Source: Pinibacter soli
Lineage (GTDB): Bacteria; Bacteroidota; Bacteroidia; Chitinophagales; Chitinophagaceae
Assembly: GCF_029961145.1 (NCBI RefSeq)
Contig: NZ_JASBRG010000007.1
Coordinates: 2,646,189 to 2,710,188 of the forward strand
Length of the DNA: 64,000 bases
Reading direction: 5' to 3'
Positions within the stretch are counted from its first letter, which is position 1. Each line of letters opens with the position of its first letter. Below, piece after piece: positions 35,593 to 44,364 of this stretch. Made by a program: the position numbers and the translations under genes. The notes under the pieces are model-generated. The model ran no database searches. It had not been told where the DNA came from and saw nothing but the letters and a program-made list of their open reading frames with translations.

Positions 35593-38242
35593 TCTCGAAA
35601 ACCGCTACAGGAAACTGATTGAAGATTTCTTTAAGTTGCAGCTCGCCGTTGGTGGTAATTGTTTCACCAGTAAAAATATTCCTCCAGTGTTTAGGTGTAC
35701 CTGTTGGTATAATGATATTAATCCCTTCCCAGCCGGTTTTTTGCACGGCAACCAATCCGGTAGGAATAACTATCAACACCCATTTGTCATCTTTCCTTCT
35801 GGCGTAAGCAATTACTTTGCGCTTGCCTTCTTCTATTTCAAGAGGAATATAATCGCCTTCGATAAACAACTCATTGTTTGCTTTACGATATTGAAGAATT
35901 GTTCTGGTGGTAAACATTTTTTGTCCGCCGACAAGTAATTTATTTTGTGACCAGCAAAGCACATCCTCTAACGATTGCTTTTCATTTTGCAACAATTCGT
36001 TCATCAAACTCTTTCGTAAATCATAGTTTACTTGTCGTCTGTTGTCCGGATCTACATAACTCAAATCCCATAATTCACTACCCTGGTAAAAATCGGGAAT
36101 GCCCGGAGCAGTTGATTTTATTACAACCTGCGACAAACTGTAAATTTCTGCGTACGACTTCACCTTTCTTACAAAAGGAACCATGCCCGACAAAAATGCA
36201 TGTGAGGGATCGAATAACGCGTCGATAAATTCCATGCAAGCTTTTTCATAATCATCATCCGGACGTGATGGCGTGCTGAAAAATTTTGATTCACGAAGTG
36301 CCTTTGTGTAGAACCATTTTAACCGATCTTTGCTTTCATTGCTGGTGTTCAGGTCTTCTGGAAAACCACCAACAATGCTTTGGTATAAAAAATACTCATC
36401 GTTGAAAACAGGTGCCATCACATCTTTCACACGCTTTTTAAACGCTGCGTTTATTTGCTGCCAGCGCGTTACCAGCGCGACCCATTCATTTGTCAATTCA
36501 CTAAGAACGTTTATTCTGGCACGGGCATCTTCACCGCGCTTGGTGTCATGCGTCGAAGTACTGTTGAGAGATAAAGGGTTTGCTCGATGGCGTTGCTGCA
36601 TTTTTTCATGAAAGCCGCTCACAGGAATACCAAGTACACAAGGCAAATCACCTACTTCATTATGTGAGATCAATGGATTGTATAAATAGAACGTTGTATC
36701 CTCCACGCCCTTTGCGGCAAGCGGTCCTGTGAATTGCATGAGGCGTTGAATGAATTGCAATCGCTTGGTTTGTTTATCGCCACCGTCATTAAACAACTTC
36801 TTCAATAATTGAAAAGCGGCTTTCAAATGACCTGCTCTATTTTCGGCGTCTTCAAATGCTTTGTTCACTATTTCCCTACTAATATCATCAACAGGAAATT
36901 GATCAATGTAAACCCGATATACAGGAAACGCGGCCATGAATGTTCCCAATGCCTGATGGAGTTCTTCCTGTTTAATTGATTTGTTTTCGATAATATTCAG
37001 TGACAGCAGCAAACGAAAAAGGTTGTCCCATTCGCCGTGCATGTATTTTTCCAGAAAAGAAAATTTTCTATCGAAAACGATGTCATAATAATTTTGAAAA
37101 TCCGGAGCGTGTTGGTGGTAAAATGTCAACAGCTTTTCAGCACCGTTCATGTCTGTCAATACCTGGTTGATGTAGGAAAGAAACTCATAGCCACTCGTAC
37201 CTTCCAAATCAAATGATTCAGGTAATTGCTCTTTTATTTCGAGAATTTTTTCAACAATGATGTAGCAATCTTTTCCAAGTAATTTTTTTAGACGCCTTAT
37301 ATACTCTGCTGGATCTTTTAAACCGTCGATATGGTCGATCCGAAGCCCCTGGATCAATCCTTCATCATACAATTGCTTTATGAGTTGATGATAATCATTG
37401 AACACTTGCTCTTCTTCTATCCGAACACATATCAAACTATTGACGGTAAAGAAACGTCTGTAGTTCATTATCCTGTCAGCTTCTCCGTACCATTCAAGTT
37501 TGTAGTACTGATCATTTGCCAGTTGCAACAGAAGCTCATTATTTTCGTTAATACGATTTACGCCATCTTCTATTTTATTCTTGCTCTTCGAAAGTTTTTC
37601 AACGAATTGCTTTTTTATTTTTTGCCAGCTTTGATAATCTGCATTTTTGCTTGCGAGATATTTCTGCAAATCATCTTCATATGCCTCTCTCAGCAAATCA
37701 CATTTCGAAAGCAATAAATCGTAGCTGTCGGGCTTTACAGGATAATGATTTTCATAGTAGCATATTTCAAAACCATTTTCTGCGAAGCGCAATCTTACTT
37801 TGTTTTCCCTGATGCAGTTTTGCAGGTTAGCTTCCAGAAAAGGCAACATCACTCTGTCCCGTAGTTGCGGATGATCCCAATCGATATCAAAATAATTTCC
37901 GTAACCGGAAGTTCGTCCTCTTTCCAAAACATCCCACAATCTGTAATTTGTATCGATCACCGACATATGGTTGGGCACGATGTCCTGTATCCATGAAAAG
38001 CCTTTCTCTTTTAATTTTTTCGATAGCGTTCGTAGTTCGTCAATCGTACCAATCTCATCATTAATAATATGCGGATTAACCACATCATAGCCGTGATCGC
38101 TTCCATTCATTGCTTTAAAAATAGGCGATGCATAAATGGTTGAAATGCCAAGCGCTTCGAGATAATCAATGATTTGGTCAAGATTTTTAAAAGTAAAATT
38201 CTTGTTGAACTGTATGCGATATGTCGATGAGGGATGAAGCAT
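35582..38242 (-). CDS. treY: Malto-oligosyltrehalose synthase
   Basis: TreY turns the reducing end of a malto-oligosaccharide into a trehalose linkage. TreZ then releases trehalose. The 886-residue GH13 enzyme starts at 38242 (MLHPSSTYRIQFNKNFTF). Upstream codons to 38305 are not conserved. Motifs: GISTIYASPIFKA, GSDHGYDVVNPHII, QDIVPNHMSV, GLRIDHIDGLKDPAEY (nucleophile Asp region), YIIVEKILEIKEQLP (acid/base Glu), GVEDTTFYLYNPL, STHDTKRGEDARAR and SQVVIKSTAPGIPDFYQGSELWDLSYVDPDNRR. No treZ, treX or glgE genes are adjacent in this window, so its partner must be elsewhere. Confidence 0.95.
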   Translation of the reverse strand: MLHPSSTYRIQFNKNFTFKNLDQIIDYLEALGISTIYASPIFKAMNGSDHGYDVVNPHIINDEIGTIDELRTLSKKLKEKGFSWIQDIVPNHMSVIDTNYRLWDVLERGRTSGYGNYFDIDWDHPQLRDRVMLPFLEANLQNCIRENKVRLRFAENGFEICYYENHYPVKPDSYDLLLSKCDLLREAYEDDLQKYLASKNADYQSWQKIKKQFVEKLSKSKNKIEDGVNRINENNELLLQLANDQYYKLEWYGEADRIMNYRRFFTVNSLICVRIEEEQVFNDYHQLIKQLYDEGLIQGLRIDHIDGLKDPAEYIRRLKKLLGKDCYIIVEKILEIKEQLPESFDLEGTSGYEFLSYINQVLTDMNGAEKLLTFYHQHAPDFQNYYDIVFDRKFSFLEKYMHGEWDNLFRLLLSLNIIENKSIKQEELHQALGTFMAAFPVYRVYIDQFPVDDISREIVNKAFEDAENRAGHLKAAFQLLKKLFNDGGDKQTKRLQFIQRLMQFTGPLAAKGVEDTTFYLYNPLISHNEVGDLPCVLGIPVSGFHEKMQQRHRANPLSLNSTSTHDTKRGEDARARINVLSELTNEWVALVTRWQQINAAFKKRVKDVMAPVFNDEYFLYQSIVGGFPEDLNTSNESKDRLKWFYTKALRESKFFSTPSRPDDDYEKACMEFIDALFDPSHAFLSGMVPFVRKVKSYAEIYSLSQVVIKSTAPGIPDFYQGSELWDLSYVDPDNRRQVNYDLRKSLMNELLQNEKQSLEDVLCWSQNKLLVGGQKMFTTRTILQYRKANNELFIEGDYIPLEIEEGKRKVIAYARRKDDKWVLIVIPTGLVAVQKTGWEGINIIIPTGTPKHWRNIFTGETITTNGELQLKEIFNQFPVAVFENYH

Positions 38243-38267
38243 AGGAGTTATGAGTTTTGAGTTATGA

Positions 38268-38375
38268 GATTGAGAGAAGGGAACGCAGATTTTCATGATG
38301 GTCATGATTTATTATGAATAGGAAAAAAATCTTACCTGATCATAACAACCTTAATAATCTGCATTCCCTTCTCTC
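38268..38375. repeat. Mirrored GAGAAGGGAACGCAGATT repeat 3' of mscS
   Basis: GAGAGAAGGGAACGCAGATT (about 38271-38291) pairs with AATCTGCATTCCCTTCTCTC (about 38355-38374) with one mismatch, and further ATCATGA-type words pair inside. It lies between the mscS stop (38374) and the treY start. Confidence 0.8.
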
Positions 38376-39162
38376 ACGTCATTCCTGGAAGCTTAATGCC
38401 CGCCTCGCTTATATCTTCCAATAGCTTTTCCTGTATGATCATTTGATTATCGATAAAGCCATGTGCCTCAAGCCATGCGCTGATCATTACTTTATAGCCA
38501 TCAGGATCAAACGATGATATGCCAGTTCTGAACTCGGGTTCTTTCAATACGTCTTTATGCTCTGTCAATGTTTTTGAAACGGCATCCTTTACTTCATTGT
38601 AACTAATCCCATAGCTGAATTTCATTTCAATATCCAATCTGCGCTTGCCCTGCATGCTGGTATTTATGATTACTTCGTTGGATAGCTTGCTATTAGGAAT
38701 GATGACAGTTTTGTTGTCGTACGTGAGGACTACCGTATAGAATATCTGGATAGAAGTTACAATCCCTGAGTTGCCTTGCGCAGTAATGCTGTCTCCAACT
38801 TTGTATGGCTTTAGCAGAAGAATAAGAATGCCACTCATGAAATTTTGCAAAGTGCCGGATAACGCCAAACCCGCGGCTACACCAAAGGCACCAATCAAAG
38901 CAGTAAAGATGGTTACTTTTACCCCGATAATATCCATTAACGCAAACACCAAAAGTAATTGCAGAGCGACGCTGATCATACTGATAAGAAACGGCTGTAA
39001 AGTGGGATCAACATCTTCCCTGGTCATTAACTTTCTGATCCATTTCTTCAGCAGCCTGATGAGCCATTGCGCAATAATGAAAATGACAACGCCCAGCAGT
39101 ATGTGGCCTCCGTGCGTTAACATCCAGGTCTTTAATGCGGCATAAACTTCTTCCAGCTTCAT
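38374..39162 (-). CDS. Small-conductance mechanosensitive channel (MscS type), first copy
   Basis: The 262-residue inner-membrane channel opens on membrane tension to release solutes in osmotic downshock. Three helices: about 18-38, 60-82 and the pore helix (VTIFTALIGAFGVAAGLALSGTLQNFMSGILILL), followed by a beta domain (YKVGDSITAQGNSGIVTSIQIFYTVVLTYDNKTVIIPNSKLSNEVIINTS) and a C-terminal mixed domain. The pore helix has the Gly/Ala packing of MscS. A second, longer MscS-type gene lies at 49840-50928, so the two may differ in gating threshold. Transcribed alone. Confidence 0.93.
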   Translation of the reverse strand: MKLEEVYAALKTWMLTHGGHILLGVVIFIIAQWLIRLLKKWIRKLMTREDVDPTLQPFLISMISVALQLLLVFALMDIIGVKVTIFTALIGAFGVAAGLALSGTLQNFMSGILILLLKPYKVGDSITAQGNSGIVTSIQIFYTVVLTYDNKTVIIPNSKLSNEVIINTSMQGKRRLDIEMKFSYGISYNEVKDAVSKTLTEHKDVLKEPEFRTGISSFDPDGYKVMISAWLEAHGFIDNQMIIQEKLLEDISEAGIKLPGMT

Positions 39163-39229
39163 AAATGAACTTGCTTGTGAAGCAGTAACACTTAAAATAT
39201 TATGCCGGGGGCGAAATAGGAATCGTTAA

Positions 39230-39320
39230 ACGCAAAACGTCAATCGTGAATAGGTTTCCAACAATTCAACATGGCTGCGGAAAAACCATTCGCGATTGAC
39301 GCTTCACTATTCACGACTAT
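39230..39320. repeat. Mirrored CGTCAATCGTGAATAG repeat 3' of the TlpA-like gene
   Basis: AACGTCAATCGTGAATAGG (about 39236-39254) faces CGCGATTGACG...CACTATTCACGAC (39290-39317). The arms match only in part, with shifted sub-words. The right arm reaches the stop codon region of the TlpA-like gene. Confidence 0.5.
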
Positions 39321-40525
39321 TTTAGCACTTCTGCAAGCTTCTTATCAAGATCTTCTCCTCTTAAAGCTTCTGCAATAATATTTCCCTGCGGATCGATTAA
39401 CACATTGTAAGGTATGCCCTGAAAATTAAATGTTTTTACTGCATTGCTGTTCCAGAATTGAAGATCACTTACATGCGTCCACGTCAGTTTATCAGCTGCG
39501 ATTGCTTTTTGCCATGGATCTTTTTCTTTATCCAAAGACACACCAAGAATGGCAAAATTTTTATTCTTATACTTGTTGAAAGCTGCAACAACATTCGGGT
39601 TTTCTGCTCTGCAAGGTCCGCACCAGCTAGCCCAGAAATCTACCAGCAAATACTTGCCTTTAAAATCCGCGATGGAAACATTTTTTCCGTTTACATCCGG
39701 TAAAGTCAATGCCGGTGCCTGTTTACCCACCCACGATGTTGTTGGCGCCTCTTGCTGCGTTTGTGCCTGCTTAACCTGGTTGTCGTAGTTTGTCTTTAAC
39801 TGGGTCAACGGTTTGTAATCAGGAAACTTTTTCACGCTTTCATTCAATGCATTTTCAAACATTTCCTTTTGGAAAGAGCGTGAAGAAAATCCGAGTATGA
39901 ATAAATTGATGGCAGGATGGGAATTATTGCTGGTCAATGTTCCGTTTATAAAGCTGTTCAATTTATCCAATTCGCCATTCTTTTTTTCTGTGGCAAGGAT
40001 AATAAGACTATCGGATGCTCCGCTTTTCTTTAAACTGTCCATTGCCTTAAAAGCCACGTTGGCACTGTAAATTTTATCGCTATAAGTGTACAGGTAGTCT
40101 TTTAATTGCTTGCTTGCTTCAGAACCGCTTACCGAGTAGTAATCTTTGTGCTTCGCAAAATCTATGTCTACAGTAATTTCTTTCCCATCGTTGATCAATG
40201 CTACAATGGGGCCGTTCTCTACTGACAGTTGGTAAATATTTTCCTGTGCGCCATTACCTTTCAAAGTAAGTGTACCGTTGCTCGCTTTTAAAACACCGGT
40301 ATCGAGTAATATTGGGTTCTGATCTTCGCCAAAAGGAATTTCTTCAAAAAACACTTTTACTGCGCTCACCACTTTTGCGGATTCGCCAGGCAAGTGCATC
40401 AGTTTATCGGCATTTTTATAGTTCACTATTACTTTAAATGCACCGTCCTTTTTAGTGTTACATGCCATCGCGAAAAGCAACAACACAGAGGTAATTGCCA
40501 GTAATGTTTTTCTTAAATATTGCAT
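39317..40525 (-). CDS. TlpA-like thioredoxin-fold lipoprotein with DUF4369 domain
   Basis: The 402-residue lipoprotein (MQYLRKTLLAITSVLLLFAMAC, lipobox) has an N-terminal DUF4369 domain (about 25-130; FKVIVNYKNADKLMH..., GTLTLKGNGAQENIYQL), a helical middle region and a C-terminal thioredoxin-fold AhpC/TSA-Redoxin domain with the CxxC site in WASWCGPCRAENP and GIPYNVLIDPQGNIIAE. In Bacteroidota such proteins reduce disulfides or act in thiol maintenance in the periplasm. It lies 16 bases downstream of gatB on the same strand, so read-through from gatB is possible. Confidence 0.9.
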   Translation of the reverse strand: MQYLRKTLLAITSVLLLFAMACNTKKDGAFKVIVNYKNADKLMHLPGESAKVVSAVKVFFEEIPFGEDQNPILLDTGVLKASNGTLTLKGNGAQENIYQLSVENGPIVALINDGKEITVDIDFAKHKDYYSVSGSEASKQLKDYLYTYSDKIYSANVAFKAMDSLKKSGASDSLIILATEKKNGELDKLNSFINGTLTSNNSHPAINLFILGFSSRSFQKEMFENALNESVKKFPDYKPLTQLKTNYDNQVKQAQTQQEAPTTSWVGKQAPALTLPDVNGKNVSIADFKGKYLLVDFWASWCGPCRAENPNVVAAFNKYKNKNFAILGVSLDKEKDPWQKAIAADKLTWTHVSDLQFWNSNAVKTFNFQGIPYNVLIDPQGNIIAEALRGEDLDKKLAEVLK

Positions 40526-40541
40526 TTATTATCGTTGAAAA

Positions 40542-41993
40542 TTATTGACTAAGTTTTTCTGTCAGCAATTGAGTGGTCACTTTAGGGTCAGCCTTTCCTT
40601 TTGAAACTTTTTTCACTTCGCCCATAAACAGACCGATCAGGCCCTTCTTTCCTTTTTTATATTCTGCAACTTTATCCGGCATTTTGGCCAACACTTCATC
40701 CACCCATGTTGCAATGCTATCGGTGTCCGACTCCTGCAATAGATTCATTTCAGTAGCCGTTTCAAGTGCTGTTTTAGAGCCATCTTTCACCAATGCAGGG
40801 AAAATTCTGTGGGCCGCGATAGAGAAGTTTACATTACCACTTTCTACCAGTTCAATAATATCAGCCAGCTTTGCCGGTGTTAATGCGAAGTCCTCGATAG
40901 CAACGTTATGATCGTTGAGGAAAGATTTAACCGGACCAAGCATCCAGTTTGCAGCAGGCTTTGTGTGGGTCGTGTGTTTTATAAGTGTTTCAAAATATTG
41001 AATGGTTCCACCGTCGTCGCAAATTACACGGGCATCATACTCGGGCAGGTGCAACTGCTCCATGTATTTTTTTACCAGTTGCTCTGGCAAGGCCGGCATT
41101 GCGTCTTGTATATTTTTCAATTGAGTTTCACTGACAATGAACGGAGGCAAATCAGGATCGGGGAAATAGCGATAGTCATTCGCTTCTTCTTTCGATCTTA
41201 AAGAGAACGTAGTATCGTTTGTCGCATCAAAACTGCGTGTTTCCTGCAAAATCTGTTCGCCTTTTTCTACCATTTCCACCATTCTATCTACTTCGTAATC
41301 AATTGCCTTTTTCACATTGCGAATAGAGTTAAGGTTTTTCACCTCAACTTTGGTTCCCAGTTTTGTTTCTCCTTTCAGGCGAATGGAAATGTTGGCATCG
41401 CAACGCAAACTACCTTCTTCCATGTTACCATCGCAAACATTGAGATAACGAACGAGTTTGCGCAGCTCTGTAATATAGGTATAGGCCTCTTCACTGCTGT
41501 GAATATCTGGCTCCGTGACAATTTCTACTAGTGGAACGCCGGCGCGATTGTAGTCCACGCAAGTGTTTTTATCATCCACATCGTGAATGCTTTTGCCTGC
41601 ATCTTCTTCCAGGTGAATACGATTGAGCACTACATCGCGTTTCCCGTCGGCAGTGCGGATAGTTACAAAACCACCTTTACAGATGGGTGTTGTGTGCTGG
41701 GATATTTGATAGCCTTTTGGAAGATCGGGGTAAAAGTAATTTTTGCGGGCAAAATAGTTGATCCTTTCAATTTCGCAACCGCACGCCAAACCCAATCTGA
41801 TGGCTAGTTCTACTGCTTCTTTGTTTAATTTAGGCAATGTGCCGGGATAGGCCAGCGTGATCGGACTAATATGCGTATTTGCTTCACCGCCAAATGCCGC
41901 ACTGTCGCCACTGAAAAGTTTACTTTTTGTAAGCAACTGTGCGTGCACCTCTAGTCCTATAACCACTTCATACTTGTCTTTACCTTGTACCAT
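40542..41993 (-). CDS. gatB: Aspartyl/glutamyl-tRNA(Asn/Gln) amidotransferase subunit B
   Basis: GatB is the tRNA-binding kinase subunit of GatCAB, which amidates misacylated Glu-tRNA(Gln) and Asp-tRNA(Asn). The 483-residue protein has the family start (KYEVVIGLEVHAQLLTKSKLFSGD), YPDLPKGYQISQ, RIHLEEDAGKS, DYNRAGVPLVEIVTEPDI, EGSLRCDANISIR and the YRYFPDPDLPP segment, then the C-terminal YqeY-like helical tail (GKKGLIGLFMGEVKKVSKGKADPK). gatA and gatC are elsewhere. A TAGTTTTG promoter box lies about 28 bases upstream. Confidence 0.97.
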   Translation of the reverse strand: MVQGKDKYEVVIGLEVHAQLLTKSKLFSGDSAAFGGEANTHISPITLAYPGTLPKLNKEAVELAIRLGLACGCEIERINYFARKNYFYPDLPKGYQISQHTTPICKGGFVTIRTADGKRDVVLNRIHLEEDAGKSIHDVDDKNTCVDYNRAGVPLVEIVTEPDIHSSEEAYTYITELRKLVRYLNVCDGNMEEGSLRCDANISIRLKGETKLGTKVEVKNLNSIRNVKKAIDYEVDRMVEMVEKGEQILQETRSFDATNDTTFSLRSKEEANDYRYFPDPDLPPFIVSETQLKNIQDAMPALPEQLVKKYMEQLHLPEYDARVICDDGGTIQYFETLIKHTTHTKPAANWMLGPVKSFLNDHNVAIEDFALTPAKLADIIELVESGNVNFSIAAHRIFPALVKDGSKTALETATEMNLLQESDTDSIATWVDEVLAKMPDKVAEYKKGKKGLIGLFMGEVKKVSKGKADPKVTTQLLTEKLSQ

Positions 41994-42021
41994 AGTTAAT
42001 TGCCTCTTTAGAGAATATCTG

Positions 42022-42029
42022 CAAAACTA
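42022..42029 (-). promoter_or_regulatory. -7 promoter box of gatB
   Basis: The minus strand reads TAGTTTTG (exact TAnnTTTG), about 28 bases before the ATG, with a TTTA-type element some 15-18 bases above it. Confidence 0.55.
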
Positions 42030-42069
42030 CCGGAATAATCGAATAAACGAGTTTTCGCGGAGCGAAAAG

Positions 42070-42189
42070 TTGAATAACTGAATGACTGAATAACTGAACC
42101 ATTGAATGTTGGTATTCAAATAATTATCCAGCCGTCTATTAGGGGTAACATTCAACTCTGTTATTCAATTATTCAGTTATTCAGTCATT
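42070..42189. repeat. Mirrored GAATAACTGAATAACTGAA repeat
   Basis: TTGAATAACTGAATGACTGA... (42070-42098) faces TTATTCAATTATTCAGTTATTC... (42161-42189). Both arms are built of GAATAACT repeats. It lies between the PDZ-protein terminator and the gatB start. Confidence 0.75.
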
Positions 42190-42220
42190 AAAAAAGGGCA
42201 CAAGCTATACGCTCATGCCC
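42190..42220 (-). terminator. Intrinsic terminator of the 360-residue PDZ protein gene
   Basis: On the minus strand GGGCATGAGC pairs with GCTTGTGCCC (two G-U pairs) around GTATA, followed by six T residues, about 25 bases past the stop. Confidence 0.8.
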
Positions 42221-42245
42221 CAAACGATCGGCTGTTGTATACTAA

Positions 42246-43328
42246 TTATAGATTCGCTGTTTTCAATTTCTTTGGAATTTTTATTTGCAGATCCTGGTTG
42301 GTGCCATTGCGGATAACTTTTACAGGAATGGTACTTTTTTCTCTTGCATCTCTTGAGGCTGCTACTAACTGTTCGGTGCTGGCTATCGGTTTATCATCAA
42401 AAGACGTGATGACGTCGCCTTCTTTCAAGCCCGACTTAGCGGCATTTGAAGAATCTTCTACACTCAATACTTTCACGCCTTTTCCATCTTCTGTGTCTTG
42501 TGCTTTGATGCCAAGTCTAGGGGCGTTATTAGGTCCACGGAAACCGTAAACTTTCATATCGCCGCCCATGTCGCCAAGAGCTTTTAGTTCATCAAGCTGT
42601 TTTTGATCGAAGTCAAAATGAAAATCTTCCGGTCCCTGAAAATTGTAATTATAGGTCATTTCCTGTGGTGGACGTTTACCCAGGTTCATTGTAACCTTTT
42701 GAGCTTTTTTATTTCGTACGTAAGAGATGGTCACTTTTTCATTTGGCTTATAGGAACCTACCGCTTTTGAAAGATCTTCCGGTGATGTTATAGCAACATC
42801 ATCTATTTTGGTAATATAGTCACCTGATTTAAAACCTGCTTTTTCTGCGGGACTACCGGGCGTAACTTCCGTAACTTTTACACCGCTATTATCTTTTTCC
42901 GTTTTCACCCCAAGAAAACCTCTCGGATCGTTCATGTTTATCGAATAGGATTTCCCTGTACGAAACTGCGGATTAACTCTCACGCCAGGTGCTGGCGGTG
43001 TTGGTGGCATTGGGGGCATCGGCTCATTAAAAGCCATGTCGGCATCATCACCATGAATAATTATTTTTTTCTGGATAATGGCAAGGTCATCGTCATTGAA
43101 ATCTTCTACTTTTTTACCATTAACGGTTACAACACCTTTATTGATCTCAATGGTAAGCTTTCGATCCTTGTCGCTGTCGCTTTTCTTTTTAATGATGATC
43201 TCATCATACTGATTAAGCTTGTCTTTCGGTTTAGCGCCGTTCTTTACACCGCCGCCACCTTGAGCAAACAAGCTTCCGGTAGCGAGCACACCCGTAACCA
43301 GAACAACTGTTTTTATAAAATTTTTCAT
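42246..43328 (-). CDS. Exported protein with two PDZ domains
   Basis: The 360-residue exported protein (signal MKNFIKTVVLVTGVLATGSLFAQ) has a disordered, charged and Pro/Met-rich stretch (about 24-125, with MPPMPPTPPAPG) followed by two PDZ domains: about 133-218 (FLGVKTEKDNSGVKVTEVTPGSPAEKAGFKSGDYITKIDD) and about 265-350 (LGIKAQDTEDGKGVKVLSVEDSSNAAKSGLKEGDVITSFDD). It looks like the PDZ tail of a DegP/HtrA protease without the protease domain, so it is probably a scaffold or chaperone-like factor rather than an enzyme. A shortened duplicate lies directly upstream. Confidence 0.87.
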   Translation of the reverse strand: MKNFIKTVVLVTGVLATGSLFAQGGGGVKNGAKPKDKLNQYDEIIIKKKSDSDKDRKLTIEINKGVVTVNGKKVEDFNDDDLAIIQKKIIIHGDDADMAFNEPMPPMPPTPPAPGVRVNPQFRTGKSYSINMNDPRGFLGVKTEKDNSGVKVTEVTPGSPAEKAGFKSGDYITKIDDVAITSPEDLSKAVGSYKPNEKVTISYVRNKKAQKVTMNLGKRPPQEMTYNYNFQGPEDFHFDFDQKQLDELKALGDMGGDMKVYGFRGPNNAPRLGIKAQDTEDGKGVKVLSVEDSSNAAKSGLKEGDVITSFDDKPIASTEQLVAASRDAREKSTIPVKVIRNGTNQDLQIKIPKKLKTANL

Positions 43329-43670
43329 ACCAGAATTTTTATATGAACTAAGTACGTTTTTTTTCGTAGATCAAATATACTTCATTTTATGATATACGAA
43401 AGTTTTCGCAATTCAATTTTTCCTTTTAACTATTTTTTAGGAAGTAGGGCCAAATCGCATTCGTACTACAGCGCGTTGGAGATGTTGTTTTAGTCAGAAA
43501 GTGTTTCTTGTAAGCGCTATAGTCGTCAATCTGAGCGAGATTGACATTGTTCGTATCGAAGCTAAGTTTTCATGAAGGAGTACTAACAACAATAGTGCGA
43601 GAGGTTGTTGTGGGTCACGCCCAAAAACAACCCTTCACACTGGATCTTCCGGACTCCGGAAATTGTAATC
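43329..43670. other. Spacer between the two PDZ genes
   Basis: The left part is the promoter/leader of the 360-residue gene, nearly repeated at 44150-44260 above the short PDZ gene. A perfect 8-bp palindrome (GTCAATCT/AGATTGAC) lies at 43525-43545. The rest holds no gene. A GTTGTTGTGGGTCACGCCC... stretch near 43600-43630 was noted without assignment. Confidence 0.5.
43372..43379 (-). promoter_or_regulatory. -7 promoter box of the 360-residue PDZ gene
   Basis: The minus strand reads TATATTTG (exact TAnnTTTG) with TTTC about 18 bases above. The corresponding site above the short duplicate (about 44183-44190) reads CATATTTG, and the surrounding sequence (TTGATC/TTGATTTGCGAA...AACGTACTT) is shared. 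Confidence 0.6.
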
Positions 43671-44021
43671 CTATTTCATTTCGTTTGTAGGAGGTCCGGT
43701 CAAAGTTGCGGCAACTTTGTAATCTTTCTTATTTCGTTTGTAAGAAATTGTGACTGTATCATTTTGCTTAAATGACTTCAGGGATTCTGAAAGATCTTCC
43801 GGAGAGGTAACAGCCATATCATCTATTTTGGTGATGCTATCCCCCACTTTCAAACCCGCTTTTTCTGCTGGCCCGCCTGGTGTAACCGCAGTGATTTTAG
43901 CACAATTATGTTTTTCTATTATTGTTATAGCAAGAATACCATTCTTAACACCTTGAGTAAATGAGGTCGTTGCAGCCAGAACGCCTGCAAACAGGGCGAT
44001 TGTTTTTGCAAAATGTTTCAT
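43671..44021 (-). CDS. Exported single-PDZ protein, shortened duplicate of its neighbour
   Basis: The ATG at 44021 gives 116 residues (MKHFAKTIALFAGVLAATTSFTQ). The frame continues to 44102 without support. The protein keeps the signal peptide and the GVKNG segment after it, then jumps to the first PDZ domain (KITAVTPGGPAEKAGLKVGDSITKIDDMAVTSPEDLSESL) and stops where the second PDZ of the neighbour would begin. The acidic/Pro-rich linker and second PDZ are missing. Similar promoter DNA above both genes shows a tandem duplication followed by loss of the middle and end. It is intact, with no internal stops, and may be functional. Confidence 0.82.
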   Translation of the reverse strand: MKHFAKTIALFAGVLAATTSFTQGVKNGILAITIIEKHNCAKITAVTPGGPAEKAGLKVGDSITKIDDMAVTSPEDLSESLKSFKQNDTVTISYKRNKKDYKVAATLTGPPTNEMK

Positions 44022-44364
44022 CTGTATATTTTTTATTTTGTTTTGGCCAGAAGGCCGTCTGAATGACCTTGGTAGGGCAGGGAATTTGCGTAAAAAAAAC
44101 ACGTCGGTCTTTGGCGAATTCTTCTCATGCTCATTTCATTCTAAAATGTTTGGATGAATAAAGTACGTTTTCTTCGCAAATCAAATATGTGCATTTTTCC
44201 TAATACAATAAAGCTTTCGCAATTCAAATTTTTCCTTTTTTAACTGTTTTTAGGACGTTGCGATGTCTAATAGCAGGCAGCTTTAAACTAATTAATGTGC
44301 CGGTTGTAATTATGATAGTTCACTCGTCTATCAAACCTTTTATTATTCAACTAAACCTTACACG
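44022..44364. other. Spacer upstream of the short PDZ gene and the GH19-like gene
   Basis: It contains the duplicated promoter copy (44150-44260), and a TTTTTTATTTTGTTTTGGCCAGA word (about 44028-44051) that closely resembles TTTTTTATTTTATTTTGGTCAGA just upstream of the SPOR gene start (about 33361-33385). No gene was found. Confidence 0.5.
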
